A DNA stretch of 6,276 nt, taken from positions 1 to 6,276 of the forward strand of contig CAKVBE010000056.1 of the NCBI GenBank assembly GCA_934725005.1, read 5' to 3'. Below, one piece after another: positions 5,066 through 6,276 of the stretch (the stretch's first letter is position 1; every line of letters starts with the position of its first letter). The DNA comes from an uncultured Rickettsiales bacterium (lineage in GTDB: Bacteria; Pseudomonadota; Alphaproteobacteria; Rickettsiales; UBA1997). The notes beneath the pieces were generated by a model. It was not told the origin of the DNA and did not search any database. It saw only the letters and a program-made list of their open reading frames with translations. The position numbers and the translations under genes were made by a program.

Positions 5066-5869
5066 TTGAATTTTCTAGTAGAAGGGATCAAAGATAAAAT
5101 AAGGTTTTTTGGGGAACTACCATCTAAAGATCAGTTGAATAGTATAGCACATGATTGCTCTCTTTACCAAGAATGTGTTGTTTTTCCTCTCGCATTTAAA
5201 GATCATTTCGCTACCGGAATTTGCAAAGATGGAAGTTTCTATATTTTTGATAGCACAAGACAAGTAACTGAAGGTAAAAATACAAAGATAAATGATGTGT
5301 CTTTTAGTGTCTTAAACAGTAATAAGAAATTTCAATCTGAGTTGACAGGTACATGTGGTTTTTGGACTATGTATTTCTGTTTGGAATTTGCTTATTCTAA
5401 GGAACAGGACTTTTCTGATGTTGTATCGCTAGAGGGAAAATCGCCCGAGATACAAAGAGAGGCTTTAGCCAGAATTGGCAATAAAGTATATAATGTAACT
5501 GCTTCTATATTATACAGAAATGAAGATAAAATACGTAGTATAGACAACAAATTTGATTTCAAAAATTTGTTAGCTGATGTAGAAGAAACAGCGGAAGGTA
5601 TTCAACCGAGCCGAGAATTTGGTAAAAGCATGTCTACCTCTAAAAAAAGAAATTCTAAAAAAGGAAAGAAGAAATTTGGGTATGTCACTGATACACAAGT
5701 TTCTGATGAACAAATTCCAGAAGAAACAAACAGCGTCCCGTCCCAACCATTAGTACCTGGTCAGTTACAAGGTGATACTATACAACTTAGTAAATATGCA
5801 AGGAATGAAATAGAAGCTTTAAAGAGTAAAAAACAAGTTATAAAAAGACAAAGATCTAATACAATATAA
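5066..5869 (+). CDS. CE-clan (Ulp1/YopJ-like) cysteine protease homologue B with basic C-terminal tail
   Basis: From the TTG start this is 267 residues. It carries His47 (AFKDHFATGI), Asp62 (SFYIFDS), a candidate oxyanion Gln90 and nucleophile Cys97 (QSELTGTCGFWTMYFCLEF), the CE-clan order. His-to-Asp spacing is 15, identical to protease A, and the flanking VEGIKDKIRFFGEL...ECVVFPLAF aligns with FKGVLIPEKKVNFLNV...DCCILFSAL of A, so the two are paralogues. Gln to Cys is one residue longer than in Ulp1. Residues 128-175 look helical. The tail has a dense basic stretch (KKRNSKKGKKK, 193-203), an acidic and Pro-rich stretch, and a second basic end (KSKKQVIKRQR, 252-262). These resemble nuclear-localisation signals if the protein enters a eukaryotic cell. 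No signal peptide is seen. TTG 5066 lacks a Shine-Dalgarno; the true start is probably upstream at 4918 (see the separate entries). A host-directed deconjugase effector is the favoured role, by inference. Confidence 0.72.
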   Translation: MNFLVEGIKDKIRFFGELPSKDQLNSIAHDCSLYQECVVFPLAFKDHFATGICKDGSFYIFDSTRQVTEGKNTKINDVSFSVLNSNKKFQSELTGTCGFWTMYFCLEFAYSKEQDFSDVVSLEGKSPEIQREALARIGNKVYNVTASILYRNEDKIRSIDNKFDFKNLLADVEETAEGIQPSREFGKSMSTSKKRNSKKGKKKFGYVTDTQVSDEQIPEETNSVPSQPLVPGQLQGDTIQLSKYARNEIEALKSKKQVIKRQRSNTI

Positions 5870-5884
5870 TTAATAATAGTTATT

Positions 5885-6276
5885 ATGTTGAATATAAACA
5901 CCCAATACACTCAATCACATATTATTCAAATAATGACTGATATAATTGGTCTTTATTTGATTATAAAGAAGGATAATAAGAATAGAGCTAAACTTACAGT
6001 AAAAACAATACTTATGTCTTTATTTAAAAATGATTTAAATGTATTTTATAGATATTATGATATGTTTAGAGATACATTATTTAAAATAAAGAAAGATAAA
6101 ATTCTAAATAATGAAGAAATAAATATTAGAGATGCGGCTTTTTCTTTATTAACACAAATTAAGTTGATTGTAGATGGTTACAATAATAACGATATTACAC
6201 TAAAAGATATAATAGAAAAAGGTTTTTTTGACCTAAGTGATAAAAACTTTTATTTGTTTAAATTAAATAATGATAA
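5885..6276 (+). CDS. Hypothetical helical protein, 3' end beyond the window
   Basis: From the ATG at 5885 a frame of 130 codons runs open to the window edge. I do not recognise it. The protein is rich in Ile, Leu, Lys, Asn, Phe and Tyr and looks all-helical (IIQIMTDIIGLYLIIKKD, then LTVKTILMSLFKNDLNVFY, then AAFSLLTQIKLIVDG). The hydrophobic runs are broken by charges, so membrane segments are unlikely. It starts 15 bases after the protease B stop on the same strand, suggesting co-transcription. No Shine-Dalgarno is evident (the upstream is ATTAATAATAGTTATT). GC is very low, closer to the minus-strand NadE-like gene than to the proteases. A frame of this length without stops in such AT-rich DNA supports coding. 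Confidence 0.6.
   Translation, partial: MLNINTQYTQSHIIQIMTDIIGLYLIIKKDNKNRAKLTVKTILMSLFKNDLNVFYRYYDMFRDTLFKIKKDKILNNEEINIRDAAFSLLTQIKLIVDGYNNNDITLKDIIEKGFFDLSDKNFYLFKLNND

Noticed and set aside
2908..5869. CRISPR array, tRNA gene or insertion sequence within the accessory cluster
   Set aside because: No regularly spaced repeats, cloverleaf-like segments, transposase motifs or long terminal inverted repeats were seen in either strand.

Overview
The window is very AT-rich; hand counts on single lines run from about 18% to 45% GC. It holds two blocks that diverge from about 2144-2315. The minus-strand block contains bacterial housekeeping genes: the 5' part of dnaJ, a decayed relative of the glutaminase half of NAD+ synthase, and ybeY. 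Low GC, an eroding NAD-synthesis gene and eukaryote-type deconjugating proteases suggest a host-associated, genome-reduced bacterium, plausibly a Rickettsiales-like alphaproteobacterium. That assignment is inference; no rRNA or taxon-specific marker is present.

Minus strand: ybeY (1637-2143) and the NadE-glutaminase-like gene (606-1637) share one base in a TAATG junction and look co-transcribed. dnaJ (start at 526, running off the left edge) follows 79 bp further on, behind its own candidate promoter. The glutaminase-like protein keeps the fold pattern but has lost its catalytic Glu and Cys, and it stops just where the ATP-binding synthetase domain should begin.

Plus strand, 2316-6276: a compact accessory cluster of small proteins and two protease-like proteins. 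Both large proteins (2907-3887 and 5066-5869) carry the ordered His-Asp-Gln-Cys pattern of CE-clan cysteine proteases (Ulp1/SENP, YopJ and the ChlaDUB/RickCE-type effectors), with an identical His-to-Asp spacing of 15 residues and variable C-terminal tails, one of them very basic. Each is preceded by small ORFs with a similar beta-strand-then-helix look (2316-2591 and 2608-2964 before the first; 4447-4746 and the start-less frame 4748-4921 before the second). I read this as a diverged tandem duplication of a [small module, small module, CE protease] cassette. Between the two cassettes lie an acidic helical ORF (4080-4262) and a 17-codon ORF resembling the start of the 2608 gene. An unrecognised helical ORF begins 15 bp after the second protease and leaves the window at the right edge.

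The second cassette looks damaged or recoded. Its second module has a strong Shine-Dalgarno but no start codon, and its protease frame is open upstream to an in-frame TGA at 4919. A well-placed Shine-Dalgarno and ATG at 4908-4920 sit exactly one base out of frame with it. Single-base lesions, sequencing errors or recoding could each explain this. The most likely roles of the proteases are host-directed deubiquitinase/deSUMOylase-type effectors, or the enzymatic partner of a toxin-antidote-like pair. Substrate and secretion cannot be seen from the sequence.
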